The translations under genes were made by a program, and so were the position numbers. Positions 15,828 to 25,366 of a stretch of 36,606 nt of DNA are shown here, piece by piece (position 1 is the first letter of the stretch; the number at the start of each line of letters is the position of its first letter). The stretch is from the NCBI GenBank assembly GCA_947630895.1, contig CANRJJ010000014.1:1-36606 (forward strand), written 5' to 3'. The stretch comes from an uncultured Wohlfahrtiimonas sp. Lineage in GTDB: Bacteria > Pseudomonadota > Gammaproteobacteria > Cardiobacteriales > Wohlfahrtiimonadaceae. Below the pieces are notes generated by a model, which saw only the letters and a list, made by a program, of their open reading frames with translations, searched no databases and was not told where the DNA came from.

Positions 15828-18800
15828 ATGAATCACATTCATAAATTAGTATGGAATTTAGATTTACAGCAATGGATTGTATGTGCAGAAAAAAGTGGCT
15901 CAAAAAATAGAAGTAGAAAAAATAAAGTATTAGGAACATTAGGCAAAATCAGCTTCATTCTTTTGTCTTTATCGTCGATGAGTTTTGCTGACCAACTGTG
16001 TACGGCAATGAATAGCAATAAAGTACCAGTTAATCCTGTAAATAGTAATTCAGGTTCTGGATATTTGCAAAATGCTCAGATTGTTTGTACAACATCTGGT
16101 GATATTAATGCAGGTTTTGGAGGAGAGAATGGTTATTCCGTTGGCGGCGTTAACCCTACTATTTCTAAAGATACCTCTATGGTGGAAAGATGGACGAATG
16201 CTGGAAATGAATTGGATGGTACTATCGGTATCACTGTCAATCAGGGTGTGGAGTTAGTCGCGTCTGAAAGCACTGGATTAGATAGAGGAATACTATACGT
16301 TCGAGCAGGTTATTATCGTAATTATGGTAATAGAGGTAATGGTCAATCGACTGCGGAATATGAGTTTAAAGGGATTGATACATACACTATAGATAATTTA
16401 CTGAAGGTCAATTTAATTAATAATGGTTCTGTCACTAACTTAGCAAAACCTAATCCTGATACGCATGGTAACCCAGCCGCAATGGCAGTAGATTTTGGTG
16501 ATATGCCTGTTGCTGTGAGATTAGAAAATAATGGATTATTGTCTTCAGTTGGTGCTAATACAATCAGTGTTGTGAGTTATCAAACCGTGCCTAGATATTC
16601 AATTTTTGGTGAAACGGGTTATGCTTTATTAGGTTTGGATCAGTATAAATACTCTTACAACAATACATTTTTAGTTGAAAATACAGGAACTATTATCCAA
16701 TCTGGAGATGCCAATCATACAGAGGGTGTGGAATTTAATGGTGCAATCTCTATAGGTGTAGCATCAGCTAAAGAAGTTCATATCAATAATAGTGGGACGA
16801 TAGAATCAGATACTTATGGAATCAATGCATCTTTAAGTTCAGCCATAAGTGATACATCCATTATTAATAGTGGTTCTATCACATCTAATAACGCAGATGC
16901 TATATATCTCAATTCAAAAACCTTTACAGCACAAGGATTGGGAAGACCCGCTGCTACACAATATACGAATAGTGTCACATTAGATTCTACGCTGGATAAT
17001 TTATTAAATACTGAAACGGGTGTAATTAAAGGCGCAAAGGCAGGGGTTGATAACAGAGGGCTAATCACGACATTAAGTAATGCAGGTGAAATTACAGGTG
17101 GCTTGGCAGGTATCGAAAACTTTAATGGTGCAACTATCACGATCCTAGAGAATACAGGTGAAATCAGTAGTAATCAAACAGGGATAAGTAATGAAGGTGT
17201 TATAGAGTCATTAATTAATTTAGGCGCTATTACGACCACTTCTAGTACAGGGCATTCTATTAAAACTGACGATGGCATAATTACGAATGGTATTAAAAAC
17301 TTTGGTGTTCTTAATGGCGATATTGCGCTTGGAGCGAATACATTAAATTTATTAAGTGCGAGCAATGCAGCATCGGCTCAGCCAGAAGTTAATGGAGATA
17401 TTATTGGTATAGATGGCTCGGTGATTGCAATTGGTGATTCTATCAATGTGACTTCTTTCAGAAATACTGATTTGCATATTGCTGATGTATCTCAGATTCA
17501 AATTAATGCCAACAGTGTCTTAACATTAAATAATGGTAGTAATTGGACAGCAAACTCTACCAATAATGATGCATTTAAAATTGTAGGAACATATCAAAGT
17601 GATGGTAATACTGCATTGAATGGCAATGTACTTTCATCGGGCATTATGAAAATACTCGATCGATCAAATTCATCAGTATCTACGCTGACCATCAATGGAA
17701 ACTATACTGGAGATGGTGGGGTATTAATATTAAATACAGATTTAGGCGATGATAATTCCTTGACGGATAAGTTTGTCATTACTGGTACAGCAATAGGTTT
17801 AACTGAGTTGCAGGTCATTAATGTCAATGGTTCGGGCGCACAAACAATTAATGGTATTCATGTGATTCAAACAGGTTCATCAGAAACAAATGAGACATTT
17901 TATTTAAAAGGTGGATACGTTACTGCAGGGGCCTATGATTATTCTTTGAATCTACGAGAAGCCAATACAGATAAAAATGATACTGAATACGCTAATTGGT
18001 ATTTAGAAAGTAAATTGAATACCTCTGAGCCAGAACCGGATCCTAATATTAATCCAGATATACCAGTATATACACCTGATACGGGCTCATACATTGCTAA
18101 TGAAATGATGGGAAATACATTATTTACATCACGCTTAGAAGATAGAGAGGGCGCAGAAAGGTATCAATCATCAGGGCAAGAACATGGTTTTTGGATGAGG
18201 ATTTATGGTGGCCATAATAAATTTAATAGCATGTCGAGCCAATTGAAGACAGATGGTAACAGTATTGTGACTCAAGTAGGTGCTAATATTCTCACATTTG
18301 GTGAAAATAATGAATATAACTTAGGTGTAATGGGCGGTTATGCGCATTATAAAAGTGAGACGAAATCTCAGTTAACAGGCAGAAAATCATCGAATAAAAT
18401 CGATGGTTATAGTATTGGTTTGTATGGTACTTGGTATCAGAATCCTGTGGATCAAACAGGTCTTTTTGTAGATAGCTGGATTTTGTGGAATCATTTTAAA
18501 AATAAAGTGACAACAGCTGATCGCAATGAATATAAATATAATTCATCAGGCATCACAGCTTCTCTAGAAGTTGGCAGTAATTATTTGATAGATAAATTTG
18601 GTAATAAAGATTTATGGATTCAGCCACAGGCTCAGTTAATTTATCAAGGCGTTCATGCGGATGATTTTTATGATGCGCAAAATGTAAAAATTGTTCATGG
18701 TTCTGATAATTTACAGGCAAGAGTGGGAGTGAAAGCCTATTTAGAAATACCAACTCAAAATGGAAATGGCACTTATCGACCATATTTAGCTTTAAATTAT

Positions 18801-19004
18801 ATTCATAATACAAATCCCTATGCAGTGAAAATCAATAATATTAAGTACTCAGTACAAGGCGCCAAAAATTTTGGTGAAGTTAAAGTGGGAATAGAAGGTA
18901 AGGTTACAGAAAATAGCCAAATCTGGATTAATGCATCATATGCCAAAGGCGGGCACGGCAATCATACATACCAAGGGAATGTTGGCTGGAAATATAATTT
19001 TTAG
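15828..19004 (+). CDS. Autotransporter adhesin (type Va secretion) with extended signal peptide
   Basis: 1058 residues. It starts with an extended signal peptide region (MNHIHKLVWNLDLQQWIVCA, then a basic stretch) followed by a hydrophobic core and SMSFA-DQ as the probable cleavage site (about residue 55). The passenger (about 56-740) has many short repeats of the type 'N-x-G-x-I-x-S/T-x-x' (for example NNSGTIESDTYGINAS, ENTGEISSNQTGISNEG), typical of a right-handed beta-helix. From about residue 785 (HGFWMRIYGGHNKF) to the end lies the 12-strand autotransporter barrel, closing with the usual aromatic C-terminus (GWKYNF). The passenger should reach the cell surface. A strong terminator follows at 19028. 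Binding target unknown. Confidence 0.92.
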   Translation: MNHIHKLVWNLDLQQWIVCAEKSGSKNRSRKNKVLGTLGKISFILLSLSSMSFADQLCTAMNSNKVPVNPVNSNSGSGYLQNAQIVCTTSGDINAGFGGENGYSVGGVNPTISKDTSMVERWTNAGNELDGTIGITVNQGVELVASESTGLDRGILYVRAGYYRNYGNRGNGQSTAEYEFKGIDTYTIDNLLKVNLINNGSVTNLAKPNPDTHGNPAAMAVDFGDMPVAVRLENNGLLSSVGANTISVVSYQTVPRYSIFGETGYALLGLDQYKYSYNNTFLVENTGTIIQSGDANHTEGVEFNGAISIGVASAKEVHINNSGTIESDTYGINASLSSAISDTSIINSGSITSNNADAIYLNSKTFTAQGLGRPAATQYTNSVTLDSTLDNLLNTETGVIKGAKAGVDNRGLITTLSNAGEITGGLAGIENFNGATITILENTGEISSNQTGISNEGVIESLINLGAITTTSSTGHSIKTDDGIITNGIKNFGVLNGDIALGANTLNLLSASNAASAQPEVNGDIIGIDGSVIAIGDSINVTSFRNTDLHIADVSQIQINANSVLTLNNGSNWTANSTNNDAFKIVGTYQSDGNTALNGNVLSSGIMKILDRSNSSVSTLTINGNYTGDGGVLILNTDLGDDNSLTDKFVITGTAIGLTELQVINVNGSGAQTINGIHVIQTGSSETNETFYLKGGYVTAGAYDYSLNLREANTDKNDTEYANWYLESKLNTSEPEPDPNINPDIPVYTPDTGSYIANEMMGNTLFTSRLEDREGAERYQSSGQEHGFWMRIYGGHNKFNSMSSQLKTDGNSIVTQVGANILTFGENNEYNLGVMGGYAHYKSETKSQLTGRKSSNKIDGYSIGLYGTWYQNPVDQTGLFVDSWILWNHFKNKVTTADRNEYKYNSSGITASLEVGSNYLIDKFGNKDLWIQPQAQLIYQGVHADDFYDAQNVKIVHGSDNLQARVGVKAYLEIPTQNGNGTYRPYLALNYIHNTNPYAVKINNIKYSVQGAKNFGEVKVGIEGKVTENSQIWINASYAKGGHGNHTYQGNVGWKYNF

Positions 19005-19027
19005 TCAGATATTTATAATTATTGTCT

Positions 19028-19060
19028 AAGCCTAAATACCATTGTGTGTTTAGGCTTTTT
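19028..19060 (+). terminator. Rho-independent terminator of the autotransporter gene
   Basis: Perfect 9-bp stem AAGCCTAAA / TTTAGGCTT (19028-19036 and 19049-19057) followed by a T-run, 23 bases after the stop codon. Confidence 0.88.
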
Positions 19061-19099
19061 CATTGTATGTTATTCATCTCGTTATTTTGGATGTGCACA

Positions 19100-19723
19100 A
19101 TGACAATCTTAGATTCATTATTAGCATTTACAGTCGCTGCAGGGATTTTAACCATTACGCCAGGATTGGATACAGCATTAATTTTACGTACAGCAATTAG
19201 CGAGGGTAAAAAGCAAGCATGGAATGCTGCACTTGGCATTAATACAGGTTGTTTTTTATGGGGTGCAATGATCGCATTTGGTTTAGGGGCTTTATTTGCG
19301 GCTTCTGAATTGGCCTATACAATTTTAAAATGGTGTGGTGCACTGTATTTATGTTGGTTAGGCTTGCAGCTAATCATTAAACCAAGACAGCAATTTGAAA
19401 TTACTCAAACAACATCAAATCAACAAAATAATTGGTACATTCGCGGTGTATTCAGTAATTTATTGAATCCTAAAACTGGTGTGTTTTATATCTCATTTCT
19501 CCCGCAATTTATTCCGTCAGGAAATAATCCAATTGTTTGGACTTTTATATTGGTTTTTATTCATATTTTTATGAGTACGATTTGGTCATTATCGTTGATT
19601 ATGGCAACGCATAAAGCCACGAAAATATTAAAGAAACCAAAGTTTATAGAGTGGATGGATCGCTTAACTGGCGGACTGTTTTTATTATTTGCAGTTAAAT
19701 TGGCTATGAGTAAATCATCATAA
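19100..19723 (+). CDS. LysE/RhtB-family amino-acid exporter
   Basis: 207 residues from ATG 19100, which gives the classical LysE/RhtB opening MTILDSLLAFTVAAGILTIT followed by PGLDTALILR. A longer frame reaches back to TTG 19022, but that start lies beside the upstream terminator hairpin and would add an unlikely leader. ATG 19091 is a possible alternative. About six hydrophobic segments are visible; the conserved FSNLLNPKTGVFYISFLPQF lies in the middle. Family members export amino acids such as threonine, homoserine, lysine or leucine from the cytoplasm; the substrate here cannot be told. It stands alone between a terminator and the ankyrin gene. Confidence 0.88.
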   Translation: MTILDSLLAFTVAAGILTITPGLDTALILRTAISEGKKQAWNAALGINTGCFLWGAMIAFGLGALFAASELAYTILKWCGALYLCWLGLQLIIKPRQQFEITQTTSNQQNNWYIRGVFSNLLNPKTGVFYISFLPQFIPSGNNPIVWTFILVFIHIFMSTIWSLSLIMATHKATKILKKPKFIEWMDRLTGGLFLLFAVKLAMSKSS

Positions 19724-19850
19724 AAAATAATGGTGTTTTATTGTGCTAGTTATTTCAGGTTAAATGAGATATTTTCTTATTTAAGTAACTTCAAAATTCA
19801 CTCAAACTATCAACTAATCAATCACATCTTAATAATAGGGAGTCGAAATT

Positions 19851-20456
19851 ATGGAAAAACAATCTCGAGCTTTTTTAGATGCCATTAGAAATAATAATGT
19901 AGAAGAGGCAAATAAACAGTATTTGGCGAATCGTTCTGTAATTTTTGCGAAAGATAAAGAAAAAAGAACGGCTTTACTAATCGCAGCCATGAATAAATAT
20001 TACGATTTGGTGCAGTATCTGATTATGATCGGTGTGGATATCAATGCTCAAGATCATAAGAGCTTTAACCCATTCTTATGGGGATGCATAAATAATGATG
20101 TGAAACTCGTCAAAATTATGGTGAATGCAGGTGCAAATATTGAGGTGTTAACACGTTTTGGTGGCAATGGATTAGTGCCTGCTGCTGAAAAAGGCAATGT
20201 GGAAACTGTTGAGTACTTATTAAAAGAGACGGAGATCAATCCTAATCATACGAATTATCTTGGGTGGACGGCATTGATCGAAGCCATTATTTTAAATGAT
20301 GGTGGCGTGAAACAGCAAAAAGTCATTGAATTATTGCTCACACATGGCAGTGATCCAAATATGGTAGATCCTTATGGCAAAACGCCGTTGACCTTGGCAA
20401 AAGAAAAGGGATACATAGAAATCGCAGATATTATTGCTAAACATGGTGGAATCTAA
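19851..20456 (+). CDS. Ankyrin-repeat protein
   Basis: 201 residues, no signal peptide or membrane segment, so probably cytoplasmic. Four to five ankyrin repeats fill it. Segments such as KRTALLIAAMNKYYDLVQYL (about residues 43-62) with VDINAQ, VKLVKIMVNAGANIEVL, NGLVPAAEKGNVETVEYLL, VIELLLTHGSDPNMVD and GKTPLTLAKEKGYIEIADII follow the A-x-x-G-x-x-x-x-V-x-x-L-L pattern. It is a protein-interaction scaffold; in many proteobacteria similar short ankyrin proteins accompany catalases or peptidases or act as inhibitors, but no partner gene is adjacent here. A GGGAG ribosome site precedes ATG 19851. It lies 40 bases upstream of proA and may be co-transcribed with it. Function unassigned. Confidence 0.85.
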   Translation: MEKQSRAFLDAIRNNNVEEANKQYLANRSVIFAKDKEKRTALLIAAMNKYYDLVQYLIMIGVDINAQDHKSFNPFLWGCINNDVKLVKIMVNAGANIEVLTRFGGNGLVPAAEKGNVETVEYLLKETEINPNHTNYLGWTALIEAIILNDGGVKQQKVIELLLTHGSDPNMVDPYGKTPLTLAKEKGYIEIADIIAKHGGI

Positions 20457-20496
20457 CACAATGTAGCAATTGAGAATGACCAGAGAAGAGGAATGT

Positions 20497-21771
20497 ATGG
20501 CAGAAAATTTGCAAGCATATTGGTTGCAAGTCGGGCAACAAGCGAGAAAAGCGAGTGGCTCATTGTTAAAAGCAAGCACAGCAGAAAAAAATCGAGCACT
20601 TCAATTAATTCATGATGCAATTATGCAAAATGTGGATTTGATTATTTCTGAAAATCAAAAAGATTGTGACAGAGCAAGAGAAAGCAGTTTATCTGAAGCT
20701 TTTATTGATCGTCTTTTATTGGATAAAGCACGCATTGAGTCAATGGCGCAAGGCGTTGTGGATATGATTGCATTGCCTGATCCTGTTGGTGAAATCACAG
20801 ATGTGAAGCCAAGACCTTCAGGAATTCAAGTGGGTAAAATGCGCGTGCCTTTGGGAGTTGTAGGAATTATTTATGAAGCGCGCCCAAATGTAACGATTGA
20901 TGCAGCTGCACTTTGCTTGAAATCAGGGAATGCAGCGGTATTGCGCGGTGGTAGTGATGCTTTTTACACTAATCAATGCTTAGCGAAAATTTTGCAAGAT
21001 GCTTTGTCGAGAACGGCATTATCAGAGCATTCTGTTCAAATCATCGCAACACAAGATCGTGCAGTGGTTGATTTAATGGTGACTGCGAAAGATTATATTG
21101 ATGTGATCATTCCTCGTGGTGGTAAATCATTGGTGGCTCGTATTAATGCAAGTGCGACAGTGCCTGTGATTAAGCATTTAGATGGTGTTTGTCATACATT
21201 CGTGGATGAATTTGCCAATTTAGAATTAGCAGTAAAAGTTGTCGATAATGCTAAAACTCAGCGTTATGCACCTTGTAATACACTAGAAACATTGCTTGTA
21301 CATGAAAAGGTTGCAGAAGAATTTTTACCAAAAATTGGTGAGATATTCACAACGAAAATGGTTGAAATAAGAGCATCTGAAGATGTGCAAGAGATTTTAA
21401 ATGCGCATGATATTGCTAATATCATGGCGACTGAAGATGATTGGTATGAAGAGTATTTAGGGCCAACTGTCGCCATCAAGATCGTTAAAGATTTAGATGA
21501 AGCCATTGATCATATTAATCATTATGGTTCGCATCATACTGATGTGATCATCAGTGAGCATTATTCACATACAACGACTTTCTTAAGAATGGTGGATTCA
21601 GCTTGCGTTATGGTGAATGCATCTTCACGTTTTTGTGATGGTTTTGAATTCGGCTTAGGCGCTGAAATCGGAATCTCAACAGATAAAATTCATGCAAGAG
21701 GTCCTGTGGGTTTAGAAGGACTAACTTCTCAGAAGTATATTGTTTTAGGGCATGGCGAGATCAGATCTTAA
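20497..21771 (+). CDS. proA: Gamma-glutamyl phosphate reductase (proline biosynthesis)
   Basis: 424 residues from ATG 20497 (MAENLQAYWLQVGQQARKA), which has GAGGA five to six bases upstream; in-frame starts at 20470 and 20476 are less likely. ProA reduces gamma-glutamyl phosphate with NADPH to glutamate semialdehyde, the second step of proline synthesis. Family marks include VPLGVVGIIYEARPNVTIDA, LCLKSGNAAVLRGGSDA, the catalytic cysteine C260 in NAKTQRYAPCNTLETLL, and SSRFCDGFEFGLGAEIGIST near the end. proB, the usual partner kinase, is not next to it. Length is normal. Confidence 0.96.
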   Translation: MAENLQAYWLQVGQQARKASGSLLKASTAEKNRALQLIHDAIMQNVDLIISENQKDCDRARESSLSEAFIDRLLLDKARIESMAQGVVDMIALPDPVGEITDVKPRPSGIQVGKMRVPLGVVGIIYEARPNVTIDAAALCLKSGNAAVLRGGSDAFYTNQCLAKILQDALSRTALSEHSVQIIATQDRAVVDLMVTAKDYIDVIIPRGGKSLVARINASATVPVIKHLDGVCHTFVDEFANLELAVKVVDNAKTQRYAPCNTLETLLVHEKVAEEFLPKIGEIFTTKMVEIRASEDVQEILNAHDIANIMATEDDWYEEYLGPTVAIKIVKDLDEAIDHINHYGSHHTDVIISEHYSHTTTFLRMVDSACVMVNASSRFCDGFEFGLGAEIGISTDKIHARGPVGLEGLTSQKYIVLGHGEIRS

Positions 21772-21874
21772 ATATATATCCTATAGTTAGTGGCTTACAG
21801 TTGTTTATTGATCATGAATAACTATGTCATTAATGGTAGAATGTTTCGGATTTCCATTCAGTTAGGAGTAAGTA

Positions 21875-22207
21875 ATGAAAGAACAAACTTTAGAATTGAT
21901 TCGTCAACAAGTGACGGAAAATCCTGTAGTTATTTATATGAAAGGTACACCTCAGTTCCCAATGTGTGGCTTCTCTAGCCGTGCAGCACAAGCATTGGCT
22001 GCAACAGGTATTCCTTTTGCTGCTGTAAATATTTTTGATGATGAAAATATTTATAACTTTTTACCGTATTATCAAGATTGGCCAACATTCCCACAAATTT
22101 ACATTGGTGGTGAATTGATCGGCGGATGTGACATCACTTTAGAATTATATGAAAGTGGTGAGCTGAAAGATCTAATGCAAGCAGCAGTTGATGCAGCAGC
22201 AAAATAA
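21875..22207 (+). CDS. grxD: Monothiol glutaredoxin Grx4
   Basis: 110 residues, usual for a single-domain monothiol glutaredoxin. The CGFS active site begins at C31, preceded by the glutathione-binding lysine in YMKGTPQFPM. WPTFPQIYIGGELIGGCDI carries the TVP-like loop and the GG-C-D glutathione site. Grx4 binds a [2Fe-2S] cluster between two monomers and passes it to target proteins, and works in iron sensing. AGGAG is six bases before the ATG, so translation should be strong. A strong terminator follows at 22216, so it is transcribed alone. Confidence 0.96.
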   Translation: MKEQTLELIRQQVTENPVVIYMKGTPQFPMCGFSSRAAQALAATGIPFAAVNIFDDENIYNFLPYYQDWPTFPQIYIGGELIGGCDITLELYESGELKDLMQAAVDAAAK

Positions 22208-22215
22208 GAAGTTCT

Positions 22216-22242
22216 AAAAAGTCCCATATTTGGGACTTTTTT
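22216..22242 (+). terminator. Rho-independent terminator of grxD
   Basis: Stem AAAAAGTCCCA / TGGGACTTTTTT with loop TATT, starting nine bases after the grxD stop. The T-run is long. Confidence 0.92.
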
Positions 22243-22270
22243 CCGTAGCATAAAAGATTTAGGAGATCAG

Positions 22271-22906
22271 ATGAAAGTAGTTGAAGTTAAGCATCCATTG
22301 GTTGCACACAAGTTAGGGTTGCTGCGTCAAAAAGAGATCAGCACCTCAGAATTTAGACGATTATCTTCAGAAATTACAACGATGTTGGCTTATGAAGCGA
22401 CTAAAGATTTAGCTTTAGAAACAGTTAGCATTGAAGGTTGGGCGGGTGAAGTTGAAGTTGAGCGTTTAAAAGGTCGTAAAGTAACTGTTGTGCCGATTTT
22501 ACGTGCAGGTATTGGTATGTTAGATGGTGCTTTAGAAGCAATCCCAAGCGCACGCGTATCAGTGGTTGGCTTTGAGCGTGATGAAGAAACTTTAGAACCA
22601 CGCGCATATTATGCAAAATTGACAACATATATGGATGAGCGCACAGCGATCATTTTAGATCCAATGTTGGCAACAGGTGGTACTTTGATTGCGACAATCG
22701 ATTTATTGAAAGAAAAAGGTTGTACAAAAATCAAAGGTCTATTCTTAGTATGTGCACCTGAAGGTTTGGAAGCAGTTAAAGCAAAACATCCTGATGTTGA
22801 AATTTTTACAGCATCGATCGATAAAGGTTTGGATGAAAATGCATATATTTTGCCGGGTTTAGGCGATGCAGGCGACAAAATATTTGGTACAGTGATACAC
22901 GATTAA
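22271..22906 (+). CDS. upp: Uracil phosphoribosyltransferase
   Basis: 211 residues, usual length. Upp makes UMP from uracil and PRPP in pyrimidine salvage. The start ([18 protein letters not shown]) is nearly invariant in the family. The PRPP loop [21 protein letters not shown] and the uracil-binding end ([17 protein letters not shown]) are both intact. GGAG precedes the ATG by five bases. The gene stands between the grxD terminator and slt; only a 23-base gap separates it from slt, so these may share a transcript. No uracil permease gene is adjacent. Confidence 0.97.
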   Translation: MKVVEVKHPLVAHKLGLLRQKEISTSEFRRLSSEITTMLAYEATKDLALETVSIEGWAGEVEVERLKGRKVTVVPILRAGIGMLDGALEAIPSARVSVVGFERDEETLEPRAYYAKLTTYMDERTAIILDPMLATGGTLIATIDLLKEKGCTKIKGLFLVCAPEGLEAVKAKHPDVEIFTASIDKGLDENAYILPGLGDAGDKIFGTVIHD

Positions 22907-22929
22907 AATAGTCTTAAGGAAATATTCGG

Positions 22930-24822
22930 ATGAAGGTAAAAGTAGTCGTAGCCACAATGATTTCTTTGGGTGCTTTATGGCACTCTTCTTTTGCACTCAA
23001 TACAAAAGAGATATCTGCTTTTACGAAGGGGAAAACCTTCATTCAAAACAATGATACAAAAGGCTATGAAGCTTCATTGGCTGAATTGAAAGATACGAGA
23101 GTTGCACCTTATCTTCAATACTATTATGTGCAACAAAATTTTAAAAAATTACCAAGGGATGTGGTTTTAAAATTTATACAAAACAACTCTAAAGAGTTAT
23201 TTGCAAGTTCTTTGACCAATGATTTTTATCGTTATGAATTGGGTCAAAAAGAGTATGGCTTTATCATTGAACAATTGCACGATACCTCTACGCAATATTT
23301 GCGTTGTATTTATGATGATGCAATTTTAAAAACTTCGCCAAAATCATTCGATGCTCAAAAATTCCAATCATATTGGGTTAAAGTTTCTACGCCTCTATCA
23401 ACTTGTTTGCCAGTTGAAAAAGTGTGGCTGGATAAATATGCTTCGGTGGAAGTCATCGATAAAAAAATTAATGAGTTAATTCGCAATTTGCAGTTAAGTC
23501 GAGCGAAAGTATTGCTACCTTATTTGAATGAAGCTAAGAAAAAATATTATGAATCAATGATTCAGATTGTGGAAAATCCATCTGGACAGTTGATGAAACA
23601 AAAGAAATACTTCCAAGATTCTAGTGCGTTTTACGCATTGGCCGTGCGCCAATGGGGAAAGAATGACTCCACGAGTGCACTCAAAGGTTTAGATTTTATT
23701 CAAAAAAATAAATTAGTTTCTAATGCTGACTATGTGGCTTTGAGAAATTTATTAGCAGTGTTTCAAGCAGGAAGATCTGACGCGATTGACCCGCTTGGAC
23801 GCATCCAAAGTATTCCGAAAGCTGAGCAAGGTGATGATGTAAAAATTAGTGGCTTTAAACTCAATGCACAGGCTGGCAATTGTAGTGCGGCTTTAGATTA
23901 TCTAGCGCGCTTATCGCCTAAAGCACAAGAAGATGCAACATGGATATATTGGCAAGGCAGAATGCATCAATGTTTAAATAATGATGCAAAAGCTGCTGAA
24001 TTCTTCCAAAAAATTGCAGGTCAAACAAGTTTCTATGGCTTCTTATCCGCTGATGAATTGAAAAAATCATATTCGGTATTAGATTCGATCGTTAAACGCA
24101 AAACTGACAAGCCAGAACCTTTAACAGACCGATCATTTCTCGTTGCATTAGATTTAATGGCGGTGGATGAAACAGGATTTGCAAATCAAGCTTGGCAGCA
24201 AGGTTTAAGAAATGCGAGCAATGGACAGAAAAACTCAGCAAGTTTTATTGCTTATGATAAAGGTTACTATGATTTAGGGATTCGTGCGGGTGTTGCTGCA
24301 AGAATGCCAGGTGCATTGCATATTCGATATCCAATGGGCTATGAAAAAGAAGTGAATCAAGCAGGAAAGCTTTATGGCTATCCGACAGAATTGTTATGGG
24401 GATTGATTCGCCAAGAAAGTCTATTTCAGCCAAATGCACGCTCTCATGCGAATGCTTATGGATTGATGCAATTGTTGATTCCAACTGCAGAAAAAATGGC
24501 ACAGAAGCTGGGTGAGAAGCGAGGCAGTTTGTATGATCCTGTTTATAATATTCGTTATGGTTCAGCTTATTTGAATGATGTGAGTGGCATTGTTGGAGAA
24601 AGCTGGCCATACATTTTGGCAAGCTACAATGCAGGACCACATAAAGTGAAAAATTGGATCAATCCGCCGATGGATGACATTGTTTTATGGATCGAATCCA
24701 TTCCATATAAAGAAACTCGTGGATATGTGAAAAGTATTTTAGAAAATGCGGTAATTTATCACTACCAGAAAGGGAAACCAGTTCGAGTGACAGAGTACTT
24801 GGATAGTTTTTATCCCAAATAA
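22930..24822 (+). CDS. slt: Soluble lytic murein transglycosylase
   Basis: 630 residues with a signal peptide (about 1-22, ending SSFA-LN), so periplasmic. The long helical superhelix (about 30-450) precedes the C-terminal SLT domain. In that domain the catalytic glutamate is E496, in WGLIRQESLFQPNARSHA, followed by AYGLMQLLIPTAEKMA and the later SYNAGPHKVKNW. Slt cuts peptidoglycan strands to 1,6-anhydro-muropeptides and helps wall turnover and repair. Length fits Slt70-type enzymes. LMQLL instead of the commoner LMQL(M/L)P is a minor variation. The downstream gene begins 17 bases on. Confidence 0.93.
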   Translation: MKVKVVVATMISLGALWHSSFALNTKEISAFTKGKTFIQNNDTKGYEASLAELKDTRVAPYLQYYYVQQNFKKLPRDVVLKFIQNNSKELFASSLTNDFYRYELGQKEYGFIIEQLHDTSTQYLRCIYDDAILKTSPKSFDAQKFQSYWVKVSTPLSTCLPVEKVWLDKYASVEVIDKKINELIRNLQLSRAKVLLPYLNEAKKKYYESMIQIVENPSGQLMKQKKYFQDSSAFYALAVRQWGKNDSTSALKGLDFIQKNKLVSNADYVALRNLLAVFQAGRSDAIDPLGRIQSIPKAEQGDDVKISGFKLNAQAGNCSAALDYLARLSPKAQEDATWIYWQGRMHQCLNNDAKAAEFFQKIAGQTSFYGFLSADELKKSYSVLDSIVKRKTDKPEPLTDRSFLVALDLMAVDETGFANQAWQQGLRNASNGQKNSASFIAYDKGYYDLGIRAGVAARMPGALHIRYPMGYEKEVNQAGKLYGYPTELLWGLIRQESLFQPNARSHANAYGLMQLLIPTAEKMAQKLGEKRGSLYDPVYNIRYGSAYLNDVSGIVGESWPYILASYNAGPHKVKNWINPPMDDIVLWIESIPYKETRGYVKSILENAVIYHYQKGKPVRVTEYLDSFYPK

Positions 24823-24839
24823 TTTAATGGAAGTTTAAT

Positions 24840-25331
24840 ATGTTGTTTAAGATTTTTTTTACATTAGTGGTTGTGATTGGTTTGATTTTTATATTTAGAG
24901 CTAAACGTGTTAAACCACCCAAAATTGCCGACAGTGTCAAAAATGATAGTGCACCCATTCCTAATGCTTTTCGCACGAAGAGCAGTAGCTTAAATATTAA
25001 TGAACAAGCATTATTGAAAATTCTACAAGAAGTCATTAAAAATAAGCCTGTACAAATTTTTCCAAAGCCTCAATTGGCAACGTTTATATCATTGGATCAA
25101 AGTTTAGCACCCGAAATACAAGAGCGATTGTCTAAAGAATTAATGCAAATCAGCTGTGATTTTATGTTGGTGGATCAGCGCACATTTTCACCGATTGTTG
25201 CATTGGATATCGATCCGACCAATAATTTAGAAAAATTGTTGTCCGATTTGCATATTCCATTAATTGCATTACTCAGCCATCAAAAATACGACCAAGAGAA
25301 ATTAGAAAAATTATTAATACATTATTTATAA
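24840..25331 (+). CDS. Membrane-anchored DUF2726-like protein
   Basis: 163 residues. A single N-terminal hydrophobic segment (LFKIFFTLVVVIGLIFIF) is followed by a basic stretch, so the body should lie in the cytoplasm. Residues about 50-163 resemble DUF2726: the early VQIFPKPQLATFI element, then a strand pair around SCDFMLVDQRTFSPIVALDI, the region which in DUF2726 proteins recalls a restriction-endonuclease-like fold (DFVL...PVxAIElD). Here the terminal acidic residue is present (ALDID), but other catalytic residues are unclear. It follows slt and precedes pilS by 35 bases. Function unknown; family call tentative. Confidence 0.6.
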   Translation: MLFKIFFTLVVVIGLIFIFRAKRVKPPKIADSVKNDSAPIPNAFRTKSSSLNINEQALLKILQEVIKNKPVQIFPKPQLATFISLDQSLAPEIQERLSKELMQISCDFMLVDQRTFSPIVALDIDPTNNLEKLLSDLHIPLIALLSHQKYDQEKLEKLLIHYL

Positions 25332-25366
25332 TGTACGCATTATTACAATGAATAAAAGATAAGCAT

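Noticed and set aside
16814-17365. Minus-strand frames inside the autotransporter passenger
   Set aside because: Antisense of the beta-helix repeats; no ribosome site or family resemblance.
19022-19099. Longer N-terminus for the LysE-family exporter from TTG 19022
   Set aside because: The TTG lies beside the upstream terminator hairpin, and the family's usual start matches ATG 19100.
24245-24640. 131-codon minus-strand frame inside slt
   Set aside because: It lies opposite the catalytic domain of Slt, which is conserved; composition (His-rich, low complexity) is typical of an antisense shadow.
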